Source of the DNA: VXYK01 sp965221585
GTDB taxonomy: Bacteria > Actinomycetota > Acidimicrobiia > Acidimicrobiales > Aldehydirespiratoraceae
Reading direction: 5' to 3'
Assembly (NCBI GenBank): GCA_965221585.1
Contig: OZ244898.1
Coordinates: forward strand, 2,604,001 to 2,668,000
Length of the DNA stretch: 64,000 nucleotides
The position numbers were made by a program, and so were the translations under genes. Numbering within the stretch: position 1 is the first letter of the stretch; each line of letters begins with the position of its first letter. Positions 48,520 to 57,715 of this stretch are shown one piece after another. Below the pieces are notes generated by a model. It saw only the letters and a list, made by a program, of their open reading frames with translations, had not been told where the DNA came from and ran no database searches.

Positions 48520-51371
48520 ACCGCCGTCTCGAACCCCAGAGCGGCGAAGTAATCGACCGCGCGAGGCCGCTGAAGTTCACCTGGAACTCCAAGAAGCACG
48601 TCGGATTCGCCGGTGACACCATCGCCTCAGCTCTGTTGGCCAACAACGAAACGGTCTTTTCCCGCTCCATGAAATACCACCGGCCGCGGGGCGTGCTGAC
48701 CGCCGACTACTGGGACCCCAACACCACCGTCCAGGTCGGTACCGAGCCCAACGTACGAGCGGCACACCGCCTGCTTGAAGCCGACATGAAGGTCTCCGCA
48801 CAGAATGTGTGGCCTTCGCTGAACTTCGACGTCAAGGCAGCCAACGGTCTATTCGGTCGCTTCCTGACCGCCGGCTTCTACTACAAGACGTTCATCAAAC
48901 CGCAGCGGCTGTGGCCCTCATATGAGAAGGTGCTGGCTCGTTTCGCTCCCGGTGGCGTCGTCGATCTCAACACCCCTCACGGTTATCACGACAAACGCTA
49001 CTGCCACCCCGACGTTGTGGTCGCGGGCGGCGGCCCGGCCGGGCTCGCCGCAGCCATCAGCGCGGCCCAGGCAGGAATGAGCGTGATGCTCGTGGAACAC
49101 AACCATCATCTCGGCGGTCATCTCCGCTGGGGCAGCGACCAGGACCGGGCGACCGCGGACGAACTCGAGTCTGCCGCCCGAGTGGCGGGCGTGGAGATCC
49201 TCACCGACTCCACCGTGACCGGACGCTACGACGACAACTGGATCGCCATCTCGCAGAGAGGCCATCCAGGTGTGGTTGAACGGCTAATCAAGGCCAGGGC
49301 CAAGACGCTTGTGGTTGCGCCAGGACTTGTTGAGCGCCCCTATGTGTTCTCTGGAAACGACCTGCCCGGGGTGATGCTCTCAGGTGCCGTGCGGCGGCTG
49401 ATCAACATGTATGCGGTGCGACCCGGCAACCGTGCGGTGGTACTGAGCGCCAACGCCGAGGGCGATGCCGCGATTGCTGATCTGGAACGAGCCGGTGTCG
49501 AAGTCGCAGAGGTGCTCGACGCCCGCGCCAACCAGACGATCTCCAAAGCCACAGGCAGTTCAAAGCAGCTCAACTCGGTGACCCTGCTCGACGGTTCCAC
49601 CGTCAAGGCCGACCTGCTCGTCACCGCGGTGGGTTGGACCGCTCCCACGTCGTTGCTCAACATGGCCGGGGATCGACCCTCCTACAGCACCCGGGCGGCG
49701 CGCTTCTTCGGTACCGCGCTTCCCGACAACGTGATCGCCACCGGTCAGATAGTGGGAGATGGAAGCCTCGACGAACTGATCGCCCACGGAACCGGCAGCG
49801 GCGAACTGGCAGCACAGCGCGCCGCGGTCGTGAAGCACCGCCTGCGCTCCACGGTCACCCGTGCCCGTACCCCCGAGGGCCCGGAGCCTCAAATGCCCGA
49901 AGACCGCCGTGTCGGTCTGTCACGCGACCCCCACCCGGAGATGTACCGCTCCGACACCCACGGCATGGTCGACTATTCCGAGGATGTCAGTTCCAAGGAC
50001 CTTGTGAGCGCCGCCGCTGAGGGCTTCGACTCGGTCGAGCTCGTCAAGCGCTTCACCACCGCCACGATGGGGCCCTCACAGGGCAAGCTCGAGACCGTCA
50101 ACACCGTCGCCGTGCTCGCCGAGGCGAGGGGAGAGACGATCGAGGAGGTCGGCACCACCGTCTGGCGCCCGCCATATGCGCCGATCAGCCTCGGTGCGCT
50201 GGCGGGGCGGGTGTTCGAACCGGTACGGGTCTCGTCGATTCACGAATGGCACACCGCCAACAACATGACTCCGATCCTCGCAGGCCAATGGATCCGGCCC
50301 GAGCACTACGGCGATCCCAACGCCGAAGTCATCAACGTGCGAACCAACGTCGGAATCACCGATGTGACCCCCCTGGGCAAACTGGATCTGCGCGGCCCGG
50401 ACATTCCCAAGCTGCTCAACCTGCTCTACACCAACAAGTGGTCGAAACTGCCGATCGGCGGAGTGCGCTACGGCATCATGTGCGCCGAGGACGGGGTCGT
50501 GCTCGACGACGGTGTGACCGGCCGGCTGAGCGAAGACCACTACCTGATGAGCACCACCAGTTCCGGTGCCGGAGGGGTCTGGCAGTGGGTCGAGATGTGG
50601 CTCCAGACGGAGCACCCCGACTGGCAGGTGCATGTCACTCCGGTCACCACCGGATACACCAGCGTCAACATTGCCGGACCCGAGTCCCGTGATCTTCTGA
50701 AGCGTCTGGTCGACGACATCGATCTCGACAGCGAAGCGTTCCCATACATGAACGTCCGAACGGGCACAATCGCCGGGGTTCCCGACTGCTTCATGTGGCG
50801 CATCGGATTCACCGGCGAGCTCAGCTTCGAGATTCACGTGCCCGCGGGCTTCGGTCTGCATGTCTGGGAGCAGTTGCTCGAGAAGGGTGCCGACCTCGGA
50901 GTCGGCCCCTTCGGGCTCGAAGCACAGCGGATCATGCGCCTCGAGAAGGGTCATTTCATCGTCGGCCAGGACACCGACGGGTTGACCAAGGCCCCGACCA
51001 CGGGGTTGACCCCGCTGATCAAGCTCGACAAGGACGATTTCGCCGGCAAGCCCGAACTCGAATGGTCGCTCGACGCTGACGCACCCGAGTTGCCGGTGCT
51101 GGTCGCCATCACCCCGACGGACGCCCAGCTCGTACCCGACGAGGCGTGCCAGATTCTCCGCGCGGGCACCACAGAGATCGTCGGACGGATCACCAGTTCA
51201 CGTTTCTCCCCCACCCTGGGTCGCTCGATCTGTCTGGGACAGGTGACCCCGGAGTTTGCGGCGGCCGGAACAGAACTCACCGTGCGCCTGTGCGACGGTT
51301 CCGACACCACCGCATCGGTGGCCGCACACCACGCACACTTCGATCCCGAGGGGGTGCGCCTCCGTGGCTGA
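48516..51371 (+). CDS. soxA: Sarcosine oxidase subunit alpha
   Basis: 951 residues, typical length for the large subunit. The N-terminal ~90 residues are the 2Fe-2S-ferredoxin-like domain (FTWNSKKHVGFAGDTIASAL) without a cluster-binding Cys set. From about residue 165 comes an NAD-binding Rossmann domain (VVVAGGGPAGLAAAISAAQA), then a helical insert. From about residue 570 comes a GcvT-like aminomethyltransferase domain that receives the methyl carbon on tetrahydrofolate (GIMCAEDGVVLDDGVTGRL, GYTSVNIAGPESRDLLKRL, FGLEAQRIMRLEKGHFIVGQ). The start GTG overlaps the soxD stop by 4 bases, and the end overlaps soxG by 8 bases. Confidence 0.94.
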   Translation: MNRRLEPQSGEVIDRARPLKFTWNSKKHVGFAGDTIASALLANNETVFSRSMKYHRPRGVLTADYWDPNTTVQVGTEPNVRAAHRLLEADMKVSAQNVWPSLNFDVKAANGLFGRFLTAGFYYKTFIKPQRLWPSYEKVLARFAPGGVVDLNTPHGYHDKRYCHPDVVVAGGGPAGLAAAISAAQAGMSVMLVEHNHHLGGHLRWGSDQDRATADELESAARVAGVEILTDSTVTGRYDDNWIAISQRGHPGVVERLIKARAKTLVVAPGLVERPYVFSGNDLPGVMLSGAVRRLINMYAVRPGNRAVVLSANAEGDAAIADLERAGVEVAEVLDARANQTISKATGSSKQLNSVTLLDGSTVKADLLVTAVGWTAPTSLLNMAGDRPSYSTRAARFFGTALPDNVIATGQIVGDGSLDELIAHGTGSGELAAQRAAVVKHRLRSTVTRARTPEGPEPQMPEDRRVGLSRDPHPEMYRSDTHGMVDYSEDVSSKDLVSAAAEGFDSVELVKRFTTATMGPSQGKLETVNTVAVLAEARGETIEEVGTTVWRPPYAPISLGALAGRVFEPVRVSSIHEWHTANNMTPILAGQWIRPEHYGDPNAEVINVRTNVGITDVTPLGKLDLRGPDIPKLLNLLYTNKWSKLPIGGVRYGIMCAEDGVVLDDGVTGRLSEDHYLMSTTSSGAGGVWQWVEMWLQTEHPDWQVHVTPVTTGYTSVNIAGPESRDLLKRLVDDIDLDSEAFPYMNVRTGTIAGVPDCFMWRIGFTGELSFEIHVPAGFGLHVWEQLLEKGADLGVGPFGLEAQRIMRLEKGHFIVGQDTDGLTKAPTTGLTPLIKLDKDDFAGKPELEWSLDADAPELPVLVAITPTDAQLVPDEACQILRAGTTEIVGRITSSRFSPTLGRSICLGQVTPEFAAAGTELTVRLCDGSDTTASVAAHHAHFDPEGVRLRG

Positions 51372-51909
51372 CCAACCCCGGTTCCGCAGTTCCGTCACCA
51401 ACCCTGCCGCCACGCCTGAAGGCGCACCGTCACTGACCGACGAGTCCTCCCACACCAAGGTGAGTGTGCGAGCACAGGTCGGCGCCTCGCTGTTCGGTGT
51501 CGACTTCACACGCTCCGAGGAGCGCGACCGCGTCCTCATCGCCGGAATCCGACCGGACGAATGGTTGCTGTTGGGCCCCGGCACGGACATCGAGGCCCTC
51601 CTCGCAGCGACCGAGCTCGACTCGTCCGTCAACCGGATCGACGTCACCCACAGCCGTCTGTGCCTGCGCCTGACCGGCGAACGCAGCGCGTCCGCCCTCG
51701 AGAAAGTCTGCAGTCTCGACTTCGACGACACGATGTTCCCCGACGGCGCAACTGGCTCGGCGTCCGTTGCCAAGGTCAGCGCCGATCTGATCCGCAACGA
51801 TGTGGGCGATGAGCCCTCGTATCTGATCCTCGCCGACCGCTCCTTCGGGCAATACCTCTACGAAGCGATCCACGACGCCACCATGGAGTTCTCCACCTCC
51901 CGCTCATAG
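51364..51909 (+). CDS. soxG: Sarcosine oxidase subunit gamma
   Basis: 181 residues from GTG 51364, overlapping the soxA stop by 8 bases. SoxG is the least conserved subunit. Recognised here by VRAQVGASLFGVDF, RPDEWLLLGPGTDIEAL, DVTHSRLCLRLTGERSASAL and the end SYLILADRSFGQYLYEAI, all in the usual order. It is a GcvT-C-like small subunit that completes the tetramer. A longer frame to 51256 exists but would overlap soxA by 116 bases and has no homologous sequence. Confidence 0.9.
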   Translation: MADQPRFRSSVTNPAATPEGAPSLTDESSHTKVSVRAQVGASLFGVDFTRSEERDRVLIAGIRPDEWLLLGPGTDIEALLAATELDSSVNRIDVTHSRLCLRLTGERSASALEKVCSLDFDDTMFPDGATGSASVAKVSADLIRNDVGDEPSYLILADRSFGQYLYEAIHDATMEFSTSRS

Positions 51910-51932
51910 CTGCTGACAATTGGTGTGCAGGG

Positions 51933-54086
51933 TTAGAGGGATTTCATGCGCAGCCGGTGATTGCGCAAGGTGAACTCGGTGTAGCCGTTGGGTTGGTCGC
52001 GACCCTCGAACACCAGCGACAGAGCAGTCTGAAAGGGGATGGACTCGCCGAGGTCAGGCGTCATCGGCTGGTAGCTCGGATCATCAATGTTCTGCTGGTC
52101 GACTTGGGCGGCCATACGGGTCATCGCTCGGCGGACCTGGGATTCGTCGAGAACTCCATGGTGTAGCCAGTTGGCGATGTGCTGACTGGAGATCCGCAAG
52201 GTCGCCAGATCTTCCATAAGTTCCACGTTGTGAATGTCGGGCACCGAGGAGCAGCCGACACCGAGCCCGACCCAGCGCACGACGTAGCCGAGGATGCTCT
52301 GGACGTTGTTGTCGAGTTCAAGCTGAATCTCCTGCGCGCTCAGTTCACGGTCCAGTAGCGGGATGGCGGTCAGGTCTTCAAGGGTGCGTACCGAGCGGAC
52401 CGAGAGTTCTTGTTGACGGGCAGCCACATCGACCTCAAAATAGTGGGTGGCATGAAGCGTCGCCGCGGTTGGCGACGGCACCCAGGCGCAGTTGGCGCCG
52501 GCCATCGGATGATCGATCTTGGACGCGAGCATCTCGGCCATGTTGGACGGTCGCGCCCACATTCCCTTGCCGATCTGGGCCCGATTCGGCAAACCGCACG
52601 CCATGCCCGTATCGACACTGTTGTCCTCGTAGGCGAGAAACCACCTGGCCTGTTTCATCTCAGCCTTGGGCAGCACCGCCCCGGCTTCCATTGCGGTGTG
52701 GATCTCGTCGCCGGTGCGGTCCAGGAACCCCGTGTTGATGAACACGACGCGTTCTTTCGCCTGCTCGATGGCCGCAGCAAGGTTCAGGGACATCCTCCTC
52801 TCCTCATCCATGATCCCTATCTTGATGGTGTGGCGTTCGAGCCCGAGGGCGTCCTCCACACGGTCGAACAACGTGCAGGCCAGCGCCACTTCGTCGGGAC
52901 CGTGAAGCTTGGGCTTGACGTTGTAGATCGACCCGGCGTGACTGTTGCGGTGGGTGCCGTTGTGCAATAGGTCGTGCTTGGCCGCCAGGGAGGTGACCAA
53001 GGCATCGAGCATCGTTTCGAAGATCGGTTCACCCCGATAGGTAACGGCGTCGGTGCGGAGATGGCTCCCCGCAGTGCGCACGAGCATCAGGCCACGGCCC
53101 GGCAGTCTCAGCGACGAGCCGTCGGGCGCAGTGAAGGCGCGGTCGTCGTTGAGTCGGCGGTCGATGGTCTGGCCTTCCTTCTCGAAGGACTTGGTGAGGG
53201 TTCCTTTCATCAAACCCAGCCAGTTTCGGTAGACGACCACCTTGTCGTCGGCGTCAACCGCAGACACCGAGTCTTCGCAGTCCATGATGGCGGTGACCGC
53301 GGATTCGAGGGTGATGTCGTTGATGCCTGCCGGGTCGTCACGGCCGATGCCGGCGGTCCGGTCGATCTCTATCGCCAGGTGCAAGCCGTGCTTTCTGAGC
53401 AGCACCGTAGATGGAGCCTCGGGGTCGCCGGTGTACCCCACGAACTGGGAAGGATCAGCCAGTGTGGTGGCGCCTGATTGGGAGGCGAGGGCGACGCTGA
53501 GCAACCCGTCGGTGACGGTGTAGGAGGTGGCGTCGGTATGACTGCCGGATGCCAACCGCACATGGCGGTCGAGGAAGTCTCGGGCATATGCGATCACTTT
53601 GGCGCCGCGGACCGGGTTGTAGTTACTGCCAGCCTCCGCACCTTCGGTATCGCTGATGGCATCGGTGCCGTAGAGGGCGTCGTAGAAACTGCCCCAGCGA
53701 GCGTTGGCTGCGTTCAATGCGTAGCGGGAGTTGTCTAGAGGGACAACGAGTTGGGGGCCGGCAATCGAGGTGATCTCAACGTCGACATTGCTCGTGGTGA
53801 TAGCGAAATCGTCCGGTGCCCTTTGGAGATAACCGATCTCGCGCAGGAACCCGATGTACGCCGCGGGGTCGTGGTTGGGCCGGTTGGCGATGTGCCAGGC
53901 GTCGATCTCTGCTTGCAGTTCATCTCGTCGGGCCAACAGAGCGGCATGGCGAGGCCCAAGTTCAGCGACGACCGTTTCAAGGGCGGTCCAAAACTCGGTG
54001 GCGGTGGTGCCCGAACCGGGGATCAACTCGTTCTCGACGAAATCCGCGAAAACACGCTCAATCTCAAGTTCGCCGACCTTTGTCAT
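51933..54086 (-). CDS. glcB: Malate synthase G
   Basis: 717 residues from ATG 54086 (MTKVGELEIERVFADFVENE), the usual N-terminus of the G isoform (~720 aa). An in-frame GTG at 54155 would add 23 residues that do not resemble the family. The catalytic barrel shows TAIMDCEDSVSAVDADDK, RGLMLVRTAG (general-region Arg) and KIGIMDEERRMSLNL. The C-terminal helical plug ends NHRLRMKSL. It condenses glyoxylate with acetyl-CoA to malate. Placement next to the sarcosine oxidase operon suggests use of glyoxylate made from glycine, though isocitrate lyase elsewhere is equally possible. The gene converges on soxG, 23 bases apart. Confidence 0.95.
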   Translation of the reverse strand: MTKVGELEIERVFADFVENELIPGSGTTATEFWTALETVVAELGPRHAALLARRDELQAEIDAWHIANRPNHDPAAYIGFLREIGYLQRAPDDFAITTSNVDVEITSIAGPQLVVPLDNSRYALNAANARWGSFYDALYGTDAISDTEGAEAGSNYNPVRGAKVIAYARDFLDRHVRLASGSHTDATSYTVTDGLLSVALASQSGATTLADPSQFVGYTGDPEAPSTVLLRKHGLHLAIEIDRTAGIGRDDPAGINDITLESAVTAIMDCEDSVSAVDADDKVVVYRNWLGLMKGTLTKSFEKEGQTIDRRLNDDRAFTAPDGSSLRLPGRGLMLVRTAGSHLRTDAVTYRGEPIFETMLDALVTSLAAKHDLLHNGTHRNSHAGSIYNVKPKLHGPDEVALACTLFDRVEDALGLERHTIKIGIMDEERRMSLNLAAAIEQAKERVVFINTGFLDRTGDEIHTAMEAGAVLPKAEMKQARWFLAYEDNSVDTGMACGLPNRAQIGKGMWARPSNMAEMLASKIDHPMAGANCAWVPSPTAATLHATHYFEVDVAARQQELSVRSVRTLEDLTAIPLLDRELSAQEIQLELDNNVQSILGYVVRWVGLGVGCSSVPDIHNVELMEDLATLRISSQHIANWLHHGVLDESQVRRAMTRMAAQVDQQNIDDPSYQPMTPDLGESIPFQTALSLVFEGRDQPNGYTEFTLRNHRLRMKSL

Positions 54087-54193
54087 GTCTGGAACCTTAA
54101 CGTTGGGCGGTTTTTGCCGGACTATCGGGCGACTCAACAAGGTCGACTGCGACACCGCGTCGGGTCCGTGTCAATGCCTTTTTTGCTCCGTCC

Positions 54194-54691
54194 TTAAGCT
54201 TCGGTTCTAAGCTGGGTCTGCTCGTGGTTCAGGAGATACTCCTTGATCGACAGGCCACCGCCGTAGCCGGTAAGCGAGCCGTCTGAACCGACGATGCGAT
54301 GGCATGGCAAGACGATCGGGACCGGGTTCCTGCCGTTGGCCGCGCCGATGGCACGAACGGCTTTGGGACGACCGATCGCCTCAGCCTGCTGACGGTAGGA
54401 CCTTGTCTCCCCGTAGGGGACGCTGGCCAGAGCTGTCCAGGCAGCGCGCTGGAACTCGGTACCCGCCAGGTCGAGGGGGATATCGAACTCCCGACGCTGT
54501 CCCGCGAAGTACTCGGAAAGCTGCGCAGTCGCCGTCACAAGGACTGGATGCTCGTCGGATTCGGCATGGCCGTTCTCCGACTCGGAGTCTTCACCGGCCT
54601 GTTGATCGAACAGCAGACGACTCAAACCTTGGTCGGTGGCAACCAGACGGAGTCGTCCGATCGGTGAATCAAGTTGTGTGGTCGATGTCAT
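54194..54691 (-). CDS. ogt: Methylated-DNA-[protein]-cysteine S-methyltransferase
   Basis: 165 residues. It has the alkyl-acceptor motif PIVLPCHRIVGSDGSLTGYG (acceptor Cys in PCHR) and the arginine-finger/turn region AIGAANGRNPVP, preceded by the helix-turn-helix VPYGETRSYRQQAEAIGRP. It repairs O6-alkylguanine by irreversible transfer to its own cysteine. No N-terminal Ada zinc domain, so the Ogt type. The C-terminus YLLNHEQ matches. It is transcribed towards the malate synthase gene, with a 107-base gap before its start, and divergently from glpD. Confidence 0.94.
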   Translation of the reverse strand: MTSTTQLDSPIGRLRLVATDQGLSRLLFDQQAGEDSESENGHAESDEHPVLVTATAQLSEYFAGQRREFDIPLDLAGTEFQRAAWTALASVPYGETRSYRQQAEAIGRPKAVRAIGAANGRNPVPIVLPCHRIVGSDGSLTGYGGGLSIKEYLLNHEQTQLRTEA

Positions 54692-54731
54692 CCACCGACA
54701 CTATCGCCGCTGACTGGGGTAGAAACAGGGC

Positions 54732-56324
54732 GTGAATAATCCCTGCCTGACCCCCACAAGCCGAGCGGATCTGCTCGATGAGCTTGAGGCGGACAGCTTC
54801 GATATTGCAGTGGTCGGAGGAGGTATCACCGGTGCCGGCATTGCCCGCGAGGCCGCAGGGCGGGGGTTCCGGGTCGCTCTTGTCGAGGCCGACGACTTTG
54901 CTGTCGGAACATCTGGGCGGTCTTCCAAACTGATCCACGGCGGACTGCGATACCTCGCTGCAGGGGAGGTCGATCTGGTCCGCAAGACCGTGACCGAACG
55001 CACCGCTGTCCACACCATGGCACCGCACCTCGCTGAACCCGCCTGGATGGTCGTTCCCGCTCGCAACCGCGTCGCGGCCACCAAGTTCCGTGCCGGTATC
55101 ACCACCTACGAACGCCTGGGGTCGGTGGACGGCGAAGATCGACACCAGCTCTGGCGACAAGACGAGATTCGAGCCAACGAACCGCACCTCCGCACCGACA
55201 CCTACAACTATGCCGTCGCCTACCGTGAGTACCTGACCGACGACGCACGGCTCGTGCTCGGGGTACTGCGGGCCGCAGTGGGGCTGGGCGCGACCGTCGC
55301 ATCTCGACTCGAGGTGACAGGTCTCACCCACCATGCAGACCGGATCAACGGAGTGATCGCCCAATGCAGAACATCGGGGCGCGAGGTGCGTGTGAGCGCC
55401 AAACTCGTGGTGAACGCTGCCGGTCCCTGGGTCGACCGGATCGCTCGAATGGAACAAGACCCGCCCGCCTCACGGTTGCACCTCTCCAAGGGGGTCCATG
55501 TTGTCGTGCCCCGGGAACGCTTCCGGGTGAACCATCTGGTCATCTGCAACACATCGGACCGGCGTTCAATCTTCGCGATCCCGCGCGGCGACATCGTCTA
55601 CATCGGCACCACCGACACCAGCTATCAGGGGAAACGCGCACTGTGGCCCGAGATTGATCTGGAAGATGTGCAGTACCTGCTGGAACCCATGGCACGCTAC
55701 TTCGACATCGAACCGCTGTCGCCGAGCGATGTCGTGGCAGCCTGGGCAGGAGTGCGCCCGCTCATCGCCACGGCTGGCAAAGCCCCCAAGGAGATGTCCC
55801 GAAAGGACGAGGTGACAGTCGGCCGCGGCCAGATGGTTTCCATCGCGGGCGGCAAACTCACCGGGTTTCGCCGCATGGCCGAAGATGTTCTCACGGTCGT
55901 GGGTGAGCAACTTGGCAAGGACCTGCCGGAAGGTCCCGGAACCGACTCGATTCCCGGAGGCTCTCCTACTGATGTCGACTCAACTGATCGCGAGGCTCTG
56001 CGGTTGTGGAGGCTCTACGGCAGCGAAGCCGAAGAAGTCCGTGCCCGAGGTCCCGAGCGGTTGGTCGCGGATGCGCCTGTGGTCGCGGGCGAAGTGGACT
56101 GGGCGGTCCGGGTTGAGGCCGCCACAACCCTCGTCGATGTCCTCTACCGTCGCTTGCGAGTGGCCTGGTACTTGCCCCAGCACCGCTGGGAGTTGTCCCG
56201 GGCCATTGCTGAGCTGATGGCTCCCCTGGTTGGGTGGTCTCCCGAGGAGCTCGACGCCGAACTGGCGAGCGTGCACAGCCATTTCAACGACGAACTCGCC
56301 TTCATGTCTGGAGCGTCGAAATGA
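54732..56324 (+). CDS. glpD: Glycerol-3-phosphate dehydrogenase (FAD, GlpD type)
   Basis: 530 residues from GTG 54732. FAD fingerprint DIAVVGGGITGAGIAREAAG (about residue 21), then GTSGRSSKLIHGGLRYL, the GlpD signature. The middle LHLSKGVHVVVPRERF, GTTDTSYQG and the C-terminal DAO domain fit the ~500-residue family. It oxidises sn-glycerol-3-phosphate to DHAP at the membrane, passing electrons to quinone. It heads a four-gene block in which each downstream start overlaps the upstream stop by 4 bases (ATGA), so translation is tightly coupled. Confidence 0.94.
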   Translation: MNNPCLTPTSRADLLDELEADSFDIAVVGGGITGAGIAREAAGRGFRVALVEADDFAVGTSGRSSKLIHGGLRYLAAGEVDLVRKTVTERTAVHTMAPHLAEPAWMVVPARNRVAATKFRAGITTYERLGSVDGEDRHQLWRQDEIRANEPHLRTDTYNYAVAYREYLTDDARLVLGVLRAAVGLGATVASRLEVTGLTHHADRINGVIAQCRTSGREVRVSAKLVVNAAGPWVDRIARMEQDPPASRLHLSKGVHVVVPRERFRVNHLVICNTSDRRSIFAIPRGDIVYIGTTDTSYQGKRALWPEIDLEDVQYLLEPMARYFDIEPLSPSDVVAAWAGVRPLIATAGKAPKEMSRKDEVTVGRGQMVSIAGGKLTGFRRMAEDVLTVVGEQLGKDLPEGPGTDSIPGGSPTDVDSTDREALRLWRLYGSEAEEVRARGPERLVADAPVVAGEVDWAVRVEAATTLVDVLYRRLRVAWYLPQHRWELSRAIAELMAPLVGWSPEELDAELASVHSHFNDELAFMSGASK

Positions 56325-57715
56325 GCAAGCTCATCGGTGACCTGTCGGCGATCCTGGGTGACGGGTTGCTGCTGACCGATACCGAACGCAGCGTCCGCGC
56401 TCGTGACACCTGGATGAGATCACAGATCCCGATCTCAGCGGGATCGCCGATCGTCGCGCCCCTCGCGGTCTGCGCGCCCAGCAGCAGCGAGCAACTGGCC
56501 GAGGTGGTTCGCGCCTGCAACACCCATCGCACGGCGATGATCCCTCGCGGCGGAGGATCCGGCGTGGTCGGCGGCGTGTTGGCCGACGCCGATTCGGTCG
56601 TGCTCAGCACCGAACGAATGACCGGGTTGCGAGAGTTCTCGTCCAACGATCTGCTCGCTACTTTCGGTGCCGGCACCAACGGGTTGGAGGCAGAGCAGCG
56701 GATGCATGCTGAGGGCCTGACCATCGGGCATTGGCCGCAGTCGATCGAGCTGTCGACCGTCGGAGGTTGGGTGGCGACACGGGCATCGGGTCAGTTCTCG
56801 ACCTTGTACGGCAACATCGAGGACATGGTGTATTCGCTGGAGGCCGTACTTGCCGACGGGTCGATCTACCGCAGCCGCGCCACTCCGCGCGCCAGTGCGG
56901 GACCGGATCTACGGCATCTGCTGATGGGCAGCGAGGGCACGCTCGGTGTGGTTACCGAGGTCACGTTCTCAGTGCGCCAGCAACCAGAGTCCGAAATGCG
57001 GCAAGCGTTTCATTTCGAGCATTTCGACGCGGGTCTCGAGGCGGTGCGCAAGTTCATGCGAGCGGATTGGCGTCCAGCGGTCGTGAGGCTCTACGACGGC
57101 CGTGAGTCCTGGCGGCATTTCCGAGAGCGGTTGCCCAAGGGCAACGCCATGCTCATCCTGGCGCACATGGGTCCTGCCACTCTCACCGCCGCAGAGGCGG
57201 CCGCGGTGTCTGGCATCTGTGGATCCGGCGGCGGTGTCGCAGCAGCAGACGACGTTGTCGACGCCTGGTTCGAGCGCCGCAACACCGTGCCCACCTGGGA
57301 AGAGCTGCTGGCTCAAGGGGTCGTGGCCGACACCATTGAGATTGCCGGCGATTGGACACGGCTTGGTGCGCTGTACCGCGCCGTGATCGAGGCTCTGGAA
57401 GCCATCGACGGGGTGGTTGCGGCTAGTGCTCATACCTCCCACGCTTACCGCTCTGGGGCGAACCTCTATTTCACTCTGGCAGCCACACCGGAGTCTCCCG
57501 ATGAGTACGCCTCCACCTACGACGCTTGTTGGGCAGCAGCCATGAATGCTGCGGCCGGTGTCGGTGCAGGTCTGGCCCATCATCACGGGATCGGACGGGT
57601 CCGCCGCGACTGGATGGGGGTCGAGCTCGGTGACGCGGGCGTGTCGTTGCTGCGTGCGGTAAAACAAGCGGTGGATCCCCTTGGACTGATGAACCCTGGA
57701 GTCTTGGTGCCATGA
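56321..57715 (+). CDS. FAD-binding oxidase, alkyldihydroxyacetonephosphate synthase-like
   Basis: 464 residues from ATG 56321, which overlaps the glpD stop by 4 bases. PCMH-type FAD domain: VPRGGGSGVVGG-like loop (IPRGGGSGVVGGVL at ~70), ELSTVGGWVATRASGQFST (about residue 142) and GSEGTLGVVTEVTF (about 206). The end AHHHGIGRVRRDWMG carries the His-rich active-site pattern of alkyl-DHAP synthases. Eukaryotic AGPS exchanges an acyl for an alkyl group on DHAP to start ether lipids. Bacterial homologues are annotated this way but may act on other hydroxyacids. Placement between glpD and a glycerol-kinase-like gene supports a glycerol/DHAP link. Confidence 0.87.
   Translation: MSKLIGDLSAILGDGLLLTDTERSVRARDTWMRSQIPISAGSPIVAPLAVCAPSSSEQLAEVVRACNTHRTAMIPRGGGSGVVGGVLADADSVVLSTERMTGLREFSSNDLLATFGAGTNGLEAEQRMHAEGLTIGHWPQSIELSTVGGWVATRASGQFSTLYGNIEDMVYSLEAVLADGSIYRSRATPRASAGPDLRHLLMGSEGTLGVVTEVTFSVRQQPESEMRQAFHFEHFDAGLEAVRKFMRADWRPAVVRLYDGRESWRHFRERLPKGNAMLILAHMGPATLTAAEAAAVSGICGSGGGVAAADDVVDAWFERRNTVPTWEELLAQGVVADTIEIAGDWTRLGALYRAVIEALEAIDGVVAASAHTSHAYRSGANLYFTLAATPESPDEYASTYDACWAAAMNAAAGVGAGLAHHHGIGRVRRDWMGVELGDAGVSLLRAVKQAVDPLGLMNPGVLVP

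Noticed and set aside
51256..51363. Longer start of soxG
   Set aside because: It would overlap soxA by 116 bases with antisense-like residues. GTG 51364 gives the family-like N-terminus.
54087..54155. GTG 54155 as the start of malate synthase G
   Set aside because: The extra 23 residues do not resemble the family, and ATG 54086 begins exactly at the usual N-terminus.
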